Source: Candidatus Borrarchaeum yapensis (GTDB taxonomy: Archaea; Asgardarchaeota; Sifarchaeia; Borrarchaeales; Borrarchaeaceae). Taken from it: a DNA stretch of 47,676 nt. The stretch lies in the NCBI GenBank assembly GCA_016840515.1, contig JAEOSF010000025.1:1-47676 (forward strand), written 5' to 3'. Every line of letters starts with the position of its first letter. The stretch's first letter is position 1. The notes under the pieces are model-generated. The model ran no database searches, was not told the DNA's origin, and was given only the letters and a program-made list of their open reading frames with translations. Below, in pieces: positions 7,760 to 16,357 of the stretch. The translations under genes and the position numbers were made by a program.

Positions 7760-8845
7760 ATGTGGGATGTCGTGCGAACCAAAAAATTGGACAAAAAGGG
7801 TACTATTGAAATAAAGGTCGAAAGTCTAGACGACCTTTGGGTTTGTTACAATGTTATTCTTCCTGGAGATTTTTTATCTGCCAGGACAACTAGACGAATT
7901 AAAAAAAAGGATACTGATGAGAGTTCTGATAAGGGTGAACGACGCCCCATATTCCTTGAGATCCAAGTCGAAAAAATCTCTTATCATAGTTTCTCAAATA
8001 GATTGCGTGTAACTGGAAAAATTGTTACAGGACCGCAAGATCTTATATCCTTAGGGGATTACCATACAATCAATCTAGAAGTTGGAAAACGTTTTAAATT
8101 AAGAAAAGACTTGTGGCCTAAGTATATGCGAAAGCGTCTACAAAAAGCTGTTGAACATATAAAAAGACCTCCTATTTTAATTGTAACTATAGAAACAGGA
8201 GAAGCCTGTATAGCTAGCGTAGGTGAGTATGCAACGACTATTCATGCTAATATTCGCCATAGTATCACAAGGAAAGTAAGCGCTAAGCAATATGAACAAT
8301 CTCTTCTAAAGTTTTTTAGTGATGTTGCTAATACCGTTAAAGAACACATGAACTCAGATATTGAAACATTGATAATCGCTGGTCCTGGTTTTACTAAGGA
8401 CTCTTTTCTTAAATATCTTAAAAACAAATTTCCTGAACTAGTAAAAAACGTGATTATAGAAAATGTAAGCAATGGAGGTCCAAACGGAGTTCAAGAAGTC
8501 ATTAAAAGAGGCGTGACTTCTAGAATTTTTGAAGATTATCAAATAACGATTGAAAATAGGCTCATGGAGGAACTCCTTGCCAGACTAGGAAAGGAGAAAC
8601 GAAATGTATCCTATGGTTTTGAAGATGTTGAAAATGCGGCAGGTTATGGTGCTATAGAAACTGTACTTGTACTTGACGAACTATTAAGGGAGTTTGATAT
8701 AGAAAAAAGGAAAAAACTTGAAAATCTTTTACATCAAATCGAAAAAACAGGAGGAGAGATCGTAATTATTAGCTCACTTCATGACTCTGGCAAGACACTT
8801 CATTCACTTGGTAATATAGCAGCACTTCTAAGATTCGAGATATGA
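7760..8845 (+). CDS. pelA: mRNA surveillance protein Pelota (Dom34 homologue)
   Basis: Pelota resembles release factor 1 and, with aEF1A or ABCE1, rescues stalled ribosomes. The three eRF1-like domains are visible: an N-terminal Sm-like domain (KGTIEIKVESLDDLWVCYNVI), a central domain (IETLIIAGPGFTKDSFLKYL, VSNGGPNGVQEVIKRG) and a C-terminal domain (AIETVLVLDELLREF, ISSLHDSGKTLHSLGNIAALLRF). As in other pelotas, there is no GGQ motif. The frame is open back to TTG 7697, but the extra 21 residues are hydrophobic and unlike the family, so I start at ATG 7760, giving 361 residues. Confidence 0.93.
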   Translation: MWDVVRTKKLDKKGTIEIKVESLDDLWVCYNVILPGDFLSARTTRRIKKKDTDESSDKGERRPIFLEIQVEKISYHSFSNRLRVTGKIVTGPQDLISLGDYHTINLEVGKRFKLRKDLWPKYMRKRLQKAVEHIKRPPILIVTIETGEACIASVGEYATTIHANIRHSITRKVSAKQYEQSLLKFFSDVANTVKEHMNSDIETLIIAGPGFTKDSFLKYLKNKFPELVKNVIIENVSNGGPNGVQEVIKRGVTSRIFEDYQITIENRLMEELLARLGKEKRNVSYGFEDVENAAGYGAIETVLVLDELLREFDIEKRKKLENLLHQIEKTGGEIVIISSLHDSGKTLHSLGNIAALLRFEI

Positions 8846-9109
8846 TTTTTTGATCTTGGAAGAATGAACATATTTTGCTGATTAGAAAATAACAAAGATA
8901 ATAAGTTTTAGTTCGCATATTTATTTTGAATGAAGAGACGACGGTATCCTGATGCGAGATGCGATGATGAATAGGTAGAACTGATAAAAATCAAAATATT
9001 TTGTTGATTCATTCAATGCAAAAATCTTCATGATGAAAAGGCATTTGTAAGACGCAGTATGCGGATGATTGAGAGTTAAGTGCTGATTAAATTTCCATTG
9101 AAATCTGTT

Positions 9110-9829
9110 CTACCTTCCTTTTTCAAGATAAGCAAAGAAGTTTTCTTTTCCACCTTTTCCTCCGAGTTTTTCGAGATGAACAAGCTTTAATTGCGTTTTC
9201 TTTATGAGTTCTTTTATTTCCTTGAAACGGAACAGATGATAAAATCTGTATACCTCATATCGGTTGTCACTTGTTCTCCATCTCCTATAGATGTCTCCAA
9301 ATTCTTTTTGTCCTCTGCCAAATATCCGCTTAAAAAAATCCTTTATAGCATATTTTAGAAACCTTCTCTGCCATAATCTCCAGACAGTAACAATAACCTT
9401 TCCTTCTTCCTTTAAGACACGACTAGTTTCTTCAAGGGTCTTCTGGCGTTCATCATGCGAGGGGAGATGATGAAGTACAGCCACAAGTAAGACAATGTCA
9501 AAGACTGAATTTTTAAATGGAAGGTGTGCCGAATCGCTAACTATGAAATCTGGTTTTCTTTTCATGCTTGGAATAGTTTTTGCTTTAGCAATTTGAACTA
9601 AATTCCTTGAAATATCGATCCCATAAGTGTAAAATCCCTCGTCATTTAACCAAAATACATGCCTTCCATTACCACATCCTACATCAAGTAATTTACATCC
9701 TTGTTTTTCGAGAAGATCGGTGGTTTTAAAAAATTCTTGAACTACATGCCACGGTTTCTTTCGAACTCTTTCGTAATCATAGGCAATTGTGTCATATGCA
9801 TCCTTAATCTCCTTTTTAAGAGCGCTCAC
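9110..9829 (-). CDS. Class I SAM methyltransferase, Trm9/ALKBH8-like
   Basis: This 239-residue methyltransferase has the SAM-binding motif LLDVGCGNGRHVFWL, a motif-II acidic residue in YGIDISRNLV, and LLVAVLHHLPSHDERQKTLEE. The N-terminal AYDTIAYDYERVRKKPWHVV and the post-motif IVTVWRLWQRR resemble Trm9, the eukaryotic enzyme that methylates the carboxymethyl group on wobble uridine of tRNA. Trm9 works with the small zinc protein Trm112; no Trm112 gene is visible here. Assignment to tRNA modification is inference from these motifs; a lipid or metabolite methyltransferase is the alternative. It is followed on the same strand by another methyltransferase 27 bp upstream. Confidence 0.7.
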   Translation of the reverse strand: MSALKKEIKDAYDTIAYDYERVRKKPWHVVQEFFKTTDLLEKQGCKLLDVGCGNGRHVFWLNDEGFYTYGIDISRNLVQIAKAKTIPSMKRKPDFIVSDSAHLPFKNSVFDIVLLVAVLHHLPSHDERQKTLEETSRVLKEEGKVIVTVWRLWQRRFLKYAIKDFFKRIFGRGQKEFGDIYRRWRTSDNRYEVYRFYHLFRFKEIKELIKKTQLKLVHLEKLGGKGGKENFFAYLEKGR

Positions 9830-9856
9830 AGAATTAACTTCCTTTTAAATCCAGTT

Positions 9857-10744
9857 TTAATGTTTTGCGTCACATTCCAGCACTATACTCCACGTATAAC
9901 GTCTAAGATAGGTTTTCTCAATGAAGGCATTCAGTAATTTATATATCTGAAAGAGAATGGAATGTTTATCAAGTAAACCTGCAAACGGGTAGACATCGAG
10001 TGCGCTCCCTTCAATGTGTTTTATTTGTAAATCGGCTAATTTTAAGAGAGAAGTAAGTTCTGAAATCGAAAAGATTTTAGTGTGATGTATATGGCCTTCT
10101 TGAGCAAGATATTTTTCTGCCTCACTAAGTTCTCTTTCTCGACATCTTGAAGACATAATTCTTACATTTTTTTGGAGTCTAAAAATTCCAAGTAAAGAAG
10201 AAAAAGCTGAGATAATACTTAAGATCATATTTTGACGGTTTGGTGTTGTTATCACAGCCTTTCCTTTTAAAATTCGTTTAATTTCCCAAATTACTCTTTT
10301 AGGATTTGGCAGATGTTCAATTACTTCAGATAGAAGAACCCTATCAAATATATTCTCTTTGAATGGAAGATTTTGTGCATCGGCTACTATTAAACCGACT
10401 TTGTTTCTATTTTTTTCGACTATAGGTATCATTCTTTGAAGATGGGTAAGCGCTAAATCCATACAAACAAGCTGAATATTCGAAAACTTCGGTAAGATTG
10501 ACAAAAGCGGCGATTTCCCGCTGCCTATATCCAAGATTACATTTCCATCTTCTATTTCCAATAATTTTAAAGAATTTTTTCGTAATTTATTCCATAGCCA
10601 CTCAATTGACTGAGATTTTACTCGTTTTTTTTCTTTAACGTCAGCCCTTGCGATGAATTCATAGAATTTTCGCATGTTTTTTGCTCTATCTTCATTTCGC
10701 ATGCAGTTTAATCCCTCTGCGAATTCGTTATCCTGCAAATTCAC
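9857..10744 (-). CDS. SAM-dependent methyltransferase (class I)
   Basis: This 295-residue protein has the Rossmann SAM site VILDIGSGKSPLLSIL, the acidic motif LVCMDLALTHLQRM, then VADAQNLPFKENIFDRV and LSEVIEHLPNPKRVIWEI, as in the methyltransferase-11 family. An N-terminal helical stretch of about 60 residues precedes the catalytic domain. The C-terminal 100 residues hold hydrophobic helices that could sit at the membrane. It lies in a minus-strand run with a second methyltransferase and a large GT-C-like membrane protein, which would suit modification of a lipid or surface glycan. The substrate cannot be read. Confidence 0.72.
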   Translation of the reverse strand: MNLQDNEFAEGLNCMRNEDRAKNMRKFYEFIARADVKEKKRVKSQSIEWLWNKLRKNSLKLLEIEDGNVILDIGSGKSPLLSILPKFSNIQLVCMDLALTHLQRMIPIVEKNRNKVGLIVADAQNLPFKENIFDRVLLSEVIEHLPNPKRVIWEIKRILKGKAVITTPNRQNMILSIISAFSSLLGIFRLQKNVRIMSSRCRERELSEAEKYLAQEGHIHHTKIFSISELTSLLKLADLQIKHIEGSALDVYPFAGLLDKHSILFQIYKLLNAFIEKTYLRRYTWSIVLECDAKH

Positions 10745-10818
10745 TGATTTTTTCGTTAATAATTAAATGCTCAATTTTTCGTGAAAATTAGACCTTTTTA
10801 AGATCCTTATAGCAATCT

Positions 10819-12897
10819 TTAATCAGTTACAGCGTAAATACGCACTTCATCTTTTTCGTAAATCAATTTTAGAAAGGGTGAATTTTTATAACGATTATAA
10901 GTACCCTCATAATAATCTGAAATGACAAAGTAGCCAATATCATATTTCTCCAAAAGTGCCAGTGTATCAGATGTATGTAGGTTGCTTAAAATAGTATTTC
11001 TGTCACTAACATGTTGAGATAATCCTCTTTGAGATTCTATGTCGCTAATTAGTGGAACCATAGGCAGTTTATGTGAATAAACAGCAATCCAAGGATTATC
11101 ATAACTTCCTACTACTATGATACGACACCATCTTGAATCGTAATTAGAGAGCCAAATAGCTGCCCGAATTGTTGCATCAGTAGGATGACTTAAGATATGT
11201 GCTTCATCCAAGTACATCTCTTTGCTTTCAACATAAAAATGTATAGTTGAATGATAAAGGCTCACAATAAGTACAAAGATTATTGTCAATTGTACCAAAA
11301 TCCTGTCATCCACTTTTAGAAGTAGAAGGCCACCCAAATTTTTTTGTATAGACTTGAGAGTATTTGGGAGGTTTCTAAAGCCGTATCCTCCAACGACACA
11401 AATCGCTAGAACGAATCCTCTGTAAAAATGGAAATAAGGAAACCCAAAGCAACTTGTTAATATGAACAGAGGTATTATCCAACTCAATAGTAGAAGATCT
11501 TTTGTTGATCTTCGTTTAAAACTTACAAAAATGCCGTTCAACAACACAAACGTTAGCACTCCCATGATTTTCAAATAATTAGAAAGGTTTTGTAAGAAAA
11601 ATGCAAGATCAAACCGTAAGAAGACGAAATTTCCGTTAGTGACTCCAGATATTCGCCAATATCCCTCTAATACATTATTAATGAGTACAATGAGTCCTCT
11701 GCTAGTCCAAAGAAGAGATATTGGGATCGCTATAAGTATCATAAGCGCTATAGCATGAAGTTCTCTGCATTTTATTGACTTTTTTTGTAGTATTAACACG
11801 AGAACATAAACACTTAAGATAATTATAATTGACATCGATAAGATAAGATGTACCAGAACTACGCTACCAAAAAACACTCCTGCTATTATAATATGTCGTA
11901 TCGATTTCTGATTAATTGCTCTGAAAAGAGAGTAAAACATGACTGCATAAAAAATGTAACCCAGAATGTTCGAATACATTCCAAATGCAAAAATAGTAAA
12001 GATCCACGGAAGAATTGCCGTAATATACGCAGTCAAAAGACCTGTATATTCACCAAATTCCTTTCCTAAAATATACATCATTAGTGGAAGCATTGCAGAT
12101 AGTATTGCTCCGCTATTAATAACTACGGTGAATGCACTGACCCCTAATATTATACTTAGTAGTGCGCACAAAGCATGAAACCCGATGGGATATGACAAAG
12201 GAGTTTCATTTACGATTGGCGCAAAGTCAGCTACATTTGACTTATTTATCAACAATTCTGTGAGCAAAATATGCATTGTTGGATCTTCTGTTCGTGTGAG
12301 TGGTCCAATTTGAAGATAATACAAATTTGTGATAAGCCTGTAGAATATAAACAAGCAAAGAATACCATAGAGTGGCCATAGGGACTTTTTGTGCCTTAAA
12401 CTGTGCCTCAAGTAGGTCGTCCCATATCCTATAAGGATACTACCAAAAATTACAGGGATTATTCCGTAGTAAATATCGAAAAGAAGGAATCTAGGTAGGC
12501 CTATTCCTCCAGCGTGTTTAAGGATATCCTCCAGTTGAATTAAGTCAATATTATTACCAAAATCTGTATGTGTATTACCGATAATATAGACATCACCGCC
12601 ACCCTTAGCATAATCCCTTAAAGCCTGGGTTTGACTTTTATGCAACTCTATTAACGCATCGTCTTCAATCACAATCATGTCATAATATTCCAATAATGCG
12701 GATGCAAATTCGGGAAGATCCTGCGGTTTAATGTACTCTCCATTTATATTCCATGCATTGCTTTGATAGTCTGCCATTCCAACAAAAAGAACACTTGTTT
12801 GAGCTATTGGTACTGTATAATATACACTTAGCGTAATGATGATTGCACCACATATGAGAGAGAAAAGCCTACGATCCGCAATCTTCATGTTTCTCAT
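10819..12897 (-). CDS. Large multi-spanning membrane protein, GT-C glycosyltransferase-like
   Basis: This 692-residue protein has a signal-anchor helix (about residues 12-35). A soluble external domain (40-135) with YYDMIVIEDD and LRDYAKGGGDVYIIGNT resembles the glutamine-amidotransferase-like fold of DUF4350 proteins. About twelve membrane helices follow (145-540), and a soluble C-terminal domain of about 140 residues includes LLEKYDIGYFVISDYYEG. The first external loop contains acidic residues (TRTEDPT). The layout of many helices followed by an alpha/beta tail resembles GT-C enzymes that move sugars from lipid carriers. No exact family is recognised. It lies upstream of two methyltransferases on the same strand. 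Confidence 0.5.
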   Translation of the reverse strand: MRNMKIADRRLFSLICGAIIITLSVYYTVPIAQTSVLFVGMADYQSNAWNINGEYIKPQDLPEFASALLEYYDMIVIEDDALIELHKSQTQALRDYAKGGGDVYIIGNTHTDFGNNIDLIQLEDILKHAGGIGLPRFLLFDIYYGIIPVIFGSILIGYGTTYLRHSLRHKKSLWPLYGILCLFIFYRLITNLYYLQIGPLTRTEDPTMHILLTELLINKSNVADFAPIVNETPLSYPIGFHALCALLSIILGVSAFTVVINSGAILSAMLPLMMYILGKEFGEYTGLLTAYITAILPWIFTIFAFGMYSNILGYIFYAVMFYSLFRAINQKSIRHIIIAGVFFGSVVLVHLILSMSIIIILSVYVLVLILQKKSIKCRELHAIALMILIAIPISLLWTSRGLIVLINNVLEGYWRISGVTNGNFVFLRFDLAFFLQNLSNYLKIMGVLTFVLLNGIFVSFKRRSTKDLLLLSWIIPLFILTSCFGFPYFHFYRGFVLAICVVGGYGFRNLPNTLKSIQKNLGGLLLLKVDDRILVQLTIIFVLIVSLYHSTIHFYVESKEMYLDEAHILSHPTDATIRAAIWLSNYDSRWCRIIVVGSYDNPWIAVYSHKLPMVPLISDIESQRGLSQHVSDRNTILSNLHTSDTLALLEKYDIGYFVISDYYEGTYNRYKNSPFLKLIYEKDEVRIYAVTD

Positions 12898-13062
12898 CCA
12901 ATCACATACGAGATAAAGATTAAGTGAGCATTTTCTATTTAGATCGATAGAGTTATATGCGAAATATATTGCTTTAAAAAACCTTGTTCTATCCAGTATG
13001 CAAGAACATTCTTTAAGGGAATTATATATTTAGTGAAACTATATCCATTATACCCTTCTTAT

Positions 13063-13202
13063 GGGCGGGTGGTCTAGATGGTTATGACGCCGCGCTTACA
13101 ACGCGGAGTATCCCTAAAACTGCTTTAGGGGTCCAGAAGTCGTGAGTTCGAAGGAAAGAACCGAGAAAATCGCTCTTTCTGAAAATCTCATCCCGCCCAC
13201 CA
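13063..13202 (+). tRNA. tRNA-Val (TAC) with introns in the variable loop and T loop
   Basis: The acceptor GGGCGGG (13063-13069) pairs with CCCGCCC (13192-13198). The discriminator is A13199, and CCA is encoded at 13200-13202. The D arm is GTCTAG...TGAC. The anticodon stem CCGCG/CGCGG encloses loop CTTACAA, with anticodon TAC at 13097-13099. Removing about 13109-13138 (30 nt, with a CCCTAAA/TTTAGGG stem) restores the usual variable loop AGGTC. Removing about 13153-13185 (33 nt, with GAAAGA/TCTTTC and CGA/TCG stems) restores T loop TTCGAAT between GTGAG and CTCAT. The mature tRNA is then 74 nt plus CCA. There is no intron in the anticodon loop. Confidence 0.88.
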
Positions 13203-13203
13203 C

Positions 13204-13213
13204 CTTTAAATCT
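13204..13213 (+). promoter_or_regulatory. TATA-like box upstream of ilvE
   Basis: TTTAAATCTC follows the end of tRNA-Val and lies about 70 bp before the ilvE start. It is consistent with separate transcription of the aminotransferase. Confidence 0.35.
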
Positions 13214-13282
13214 CTTGAAAAATCGATATAATTCATTTCTTAGTGAAAAGACTTTTACTCGCAAATCAAATTGGTGATAATT

Positions 13283-14200
13283 TTGGAGAAAACCGAAAAA
13301 ATCTGGATGAATGGAGAATTTGTTGATTGGGACGATGCTAAAGTTCATGTGTTATCACACGTAATCCATTATGGTACGGGTATTTTCGAAGGAATCCGAT
13401 GTTACAATACTATTAAAGGTCCAGCAATATTTCGGGCTAAAGAGCATTTCCAGCGATTTTTAAACAGTGCAAAGCTTTGCCTTATGGATATCGAGTATTC
13501 TGTTGATGAGTTTATAGGCATTGCAAAACAGTTACTGAAGATTAACAAATTAAATGAAGGTTACATTCGACCTTGTGCGTTTTATGGCTACGGTGAGATA
13601 GGGATAAAGGCATTAAATAACCCAATAGATATCGCAATGGCATGTTTTCCATTTGGGACGTATTTAGGGGAAGAAGCTCTTGAACAAGGTGTTAGATGTA
13701 AAATGTCCTCGTGGGTAAGAATTGATTCAAGAATGGCACCACCCTTAGCTAAAGCGGCAGCAAATTATCTAAATTCTTTCTTCGCTAAACGTGAGGCGAT
13801 CGATTGCGGATATGATGACGCGATTTTATTAAATTCTAATGGATATGTTTCAGAAGGACCAGGTGCAAATATCTTTATCGTCAAAGATAAAAGAGTTATG
13901 ACTCCACCTCCTTCTGCAGGCGCATTGAGGGGCATAACTGCAGATTCCGTCATGCAAATAATCCAAGATTTAGGGTTTGAATTGGTTTCGCAGCAAAATA
14001 TCGTCCGAGAAGATTTATTTTTAGCAGATGAAGCCTTCTTTACAGGCACAGCAGTTGAGGTTACACCTATCCGAGAAATCGATAAGAGAGTTATAGGATC
14101 TGGAAAACGAGGTCCAATTACCGAAAAAATACAGACAACATTTTTTGATATTGTCAAAGGTAACATCGATAAGTATTTTGATTGGCTAGTTTTTATCTAA
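13283..14200 (+). CDS. ilvE: Branched-chain amino acid aminotransferase
   Basis: This is a fold-type IV PLP enzyme that transfers the amino group between glutamate and the keto acids of Leu, Ile and Val. Motifs include IWMNGEFVDWDDAKVHVLSH, HYGTGIFEGIRCY, IRPCAFYGYGE, the PLP-lysine region PPLAKAAANYLNS, GYDDAILLNSNGYVSEGPGANIF and FFTGTAVEVTPIREID. The total of about 305 residues is normal. Three in-frame starts compete (TTG 13271, GTG 13274, TTG 13283). I prefer 13283 because GGTGAT sits at ribosome-binding distance and the family begins just before IWM. Confidence 0.92.
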   Translation: MEKTEKIWMNGEFVDWDDAKVHVLSHVIHYGTGIFEGIRCYNTIKGPAIFRAKEHFQRFLNSAKLCLMDIEYSVDEFIGIAKQLLKINKLNEGYIRPCAFYGYGEIGIKALNNPIDIAMACFPFGTYLGEEALEQGVRCKMSSWVRIDSRMAPPLAKAAANYLNSFFAKREAIDCGYDDAILLNSNGYVSEGPGANIFIVKDKRVMTPPPSAGALRGITADSVMQIIQDLGFELVSQQNIVREDLFLADEAFFTGTAVEVTPIREIDKRVIGSGKRGPITEKIQTTFFDIVKGNIDKYFDWLVFI

Positions 14201-14384
14201 CTAAATGGTCTTAACTTCCTTTCTACAATGTAGATTTCTTTTACCGATATTTCTCGTGGTTTATTTCATTCAGCTTTCCAAAGGCTCTTTTTGATAAACT
14301 TAGTTAATAAATCTGCATCCACCATTAGCTTTATTTTGACTAATGATAATACTACTTGACATATTTCTATAGGAGGAAGATGAT

Positions 14385-14594
14385 ATGGATGTAGAAAAAA
14401 CATTAAGATTGTTAGGTGAAGTCCAGCAATTAGAGAAAGAGGCTGTTGAAAGATATACAGATCACATAGCTAAAATAAACAATCCTGAGATAAATTCCAT
14501 GCTGGAGGGCTTCAAACGAAGTGAGGAAAGACATTACGCAGAATTAACAGAAAAAATAAACGAACTTAAAGAGAAATATGATATAGAAGATTAA
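14385..14594 (+). CDS. Half-size ferritin-like (rubrerythrin-type) two-helix protein
   Basis: This 69-residue protein has two helices. The first carries the iron-ligand pattern LEKEAVERY and the second the EERH motif (ExxH). This is one half of a rubrerythrin four-helix di-iron bundle. A strong ribosome-binding site (AGGAGGAAG) precedes the ATG. It ends 12 bp before a second half-size protein with the same ligand set, so the two may pair, or each may dimerise. A role in peroxide or oxygen defence is the family norm but is inferred here. Confidence 0.7.
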   Translation: MDVEKTLRLLGEVQQLEKEAVERYTDHIAKINNPEINSMLEGFKRSEERHYAELTEKINELKEKYDIED

Positions 14595-14606
14595 GGAGGA
14601 CGAAGA

Positions 14607-14954
14607 ATGTTTAAAAACATTAAAGCGTTGTTGAAGGATGATTTGGAATTCGAAAGACGTGCTGTGAAAATCTATAAAGATTATGGTTTAGAGATAGAAG
14701 ACGAAGTTACGAGAAAAATGCTATTGACGTTCCGTAAAGATGAAATGGGGCATATGAGATCCCTTGAGAACAAACTTGAAAAAATTCGGACTGAAAAGTT
14801 GAACGTTGCATTCTATTGCCCGCGCTGTGGATGGAACTTGATCTATGGGTGCAACCCAAAGGTGGGACAGGTCTTAAAATGTCCTTCATGTCTTGTATCT
14901 CTTAAACTAATAATCAATCAAGACGGAGAATACGGTCTAGAAGAGGTATATTAA
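14607..14954 (+). CDS. Half-size ferritin-like protein with C-terminal zinc ribbon
   Basis: This 115-residue protein has an N-terminal two-helix ferritin-like half (FERRAVKIY, then DEMGH, an ExxH motif), followed by a four-cysteine ribbon, CPRCG...CPSC, in the place where rubrerythrins carry a rubredoxin domain. The ribbon lacks the aromatic rubredoxin pattern, so it may bind zinc. A ribosome-binding site (AAGGAGG) lies in the 12-bp gap after the previous gene, and the two are clearly co-transcribed. Together they supply the two halves and metal domain of one rubrerythrin. Confidence 0.7.
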   Translation: MFKNIKALLKDDLEFERRAVKIYKDYGLEIEDEVTRKMLLTFRKDEMGHMRSLENKLEKIRTEKLNVAFYCPRCGWNLIYGCNPKVGQVLKCPSCLVSLKLIINQDGEYGLEEVY

Positions 14955-15011
14955 TACGGAGACCCTGCACCTTTCAAAGGCCCGATAAATTCTTCTAAGC
15001 GATGGTAAGTT

Positions 15012-16271
15012 TCATTTAGGTTGAATGTATCCCCACTTATCCAATGCTGCTTGTAATTCGATATTTTTTGCCGCCATCTCCTCTAGCGTCATGTCTTCAA
15101 AGTACGCATCTATGCTGGCTCGTACCGCCTTTGCTCCAGCTTGTGCACCCATTGGGTGACCTAAAACTCCACCACCTACTTGAATAACAAGGTTCGTTCC
15201 AAATCTTTTTAGAATTTCTGGCAGGAGACCTGGATGCAGTCCTCCTGAGGATACGGGAAATGCTTGTTTTATATGATACCAGTCTTGTCTCAGGAATTCA
15301 TTTATTTTCGTAACTTCCTCTTCAGGTCCCTCTAATTTTCCAACGACGGTACCCGTATGTATTTGATCAACACCGATTAATCGCGCAGTTTTTGCCAAAG
15401 CAAACATTGAGATTCCGTGCTTAGGATTTCTTGTAAATGTAGCATGCATTGCTCTATGGGCATGTATTGCTAATTTTAAATCTTCACAAACTTCTCGTAG
15501 GGTTTGTACAGCTGCCCAGCCTGTCGTAACTATGTCAATCATTACATACTCCCAGTTCAAATCAGCAACAAATCGCGCTCTTTTTTTCATAACTTCTGTT
15601 TCAGCTGTAATATTAATTAGATAACTTCTGCGTTCCCCAATCTCTGCTTCTACTTTCTCTCTCATTTTTTGAGCATATTCGACTCTTGTCTCAAATTTGT
15701 TAAAAGGTAAGGATGAAAGATTTTCGTCATCTTTTAGAAGGTCAATACCACCAGTCCAAATTTCATATGCAACTTGAGCTTGTTCTTCAGCTGAGAAGCC
15801 AATCTTTGGCTTGGGGACTGTGGCCAATATTGGTCTTTTATTGACCTTTAATAGTTCTCGAATTCCTTTAATGCCATACTGTGGGCCTCTAAAAGGTTTT
15901 ATATAATCTTGAGGGGGCTCGTAATCTAGTAATCTAAGGTTTTTGACGGCCTTCATACCAAAGATGTTACCAGCGATTCCCGATAACAACTGGGGTATAT
16001 TATGAGGCTCCCATAAGTCGAGAGGATAGGCGACTTTTATTATATTTCTATCCCGCTCATACGTTTTAGCCATAAGAGATTTTATTCTATCTGGGAGTTC
16101 TGCAAGCGTAGTCCATGTCCCAACGCTACTTTCGGAAGCAACACGTCCGGCGACTTCCTCAAAAGACAATCCTTCTGCAGGTTCTACGTAAAATGTAACA
16201 ATTAAGTCAGTCTTAGACGGTTTATAATCATAATCTACAAATTCAAGATACCACTCAATTTTTTTAGGCAT
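15012..16271 (-). CDS. rbcL: Ribulose-1,5-bisphosphate carboxylase, form III large subunit
   Basis: Archaeal RuBisCO fixes CO2 onto ribulose-1,5-bisphosphate derived from nucleotides, giving two 3-phosphoglycerates. Catalytic features are all present: TVPKPKIG (first catalytic Lys), GGIDLLKDDEN (carbamylated Lys with Asp/Glu metal ligands), HAHRAMHATF, the loop-6 lysine in TGTVVGKLEG, SSGGLHP, and GGGVLGHPMG for phosphate. The frame opens at 16292, but AAGGTGA sits just before ATG 16271 and the protein then begins MPKKIEWYLEF, as in form III enzymes, giving 419 residues. It is transcribed divergently from ribose-1,5-bisphosphate isomerase, its pathway partner. Confidence 0.95.
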   Translation of the reverse strand: MPKKIEWYLEFVDYDYKPSKTDLIVTFYVEPAEGLSFEEVAGRVASESSVGTWTTLAELPDRIKSLMAKTYERDRNIIKVAYPLDLWEPHNIPQLLSGIAGNIFGMKAVKNLRLLDYEPPQDYIKPFRGPQYGIKGIRELLKVNKRPILATVPKPKIGFSAEEQAQVAYEIWTGGIDLLKDDENLSSLPFNKFETRVEYAQKMREKVEAEIGERRSYLINITAETEVMKKRARFVADLNWEYVMIDIVTTGWAAVQTLREVCEDLKLAIHAHRAMHATFTRNPKHGISMFALAKTARLIGVDQIHTGTVVGKLEGPEEEVTKINEFLRQDWYHIKQAFPVSSGGLHPGLLPEILKRFGTNLVIQVGGGVLGHPMGAQAGAKAVRASIDAYFEDMTLEEMAAKNIELQAALDKWGYIQPK

Positions 16272-16357
16272 TTTATTCACCTTCAAAAGCATGACTATTT
16301 CATCTTTAATTAAGTAATAATATATTGTTTATGAAGAATACACCTTGAGGGAATACT

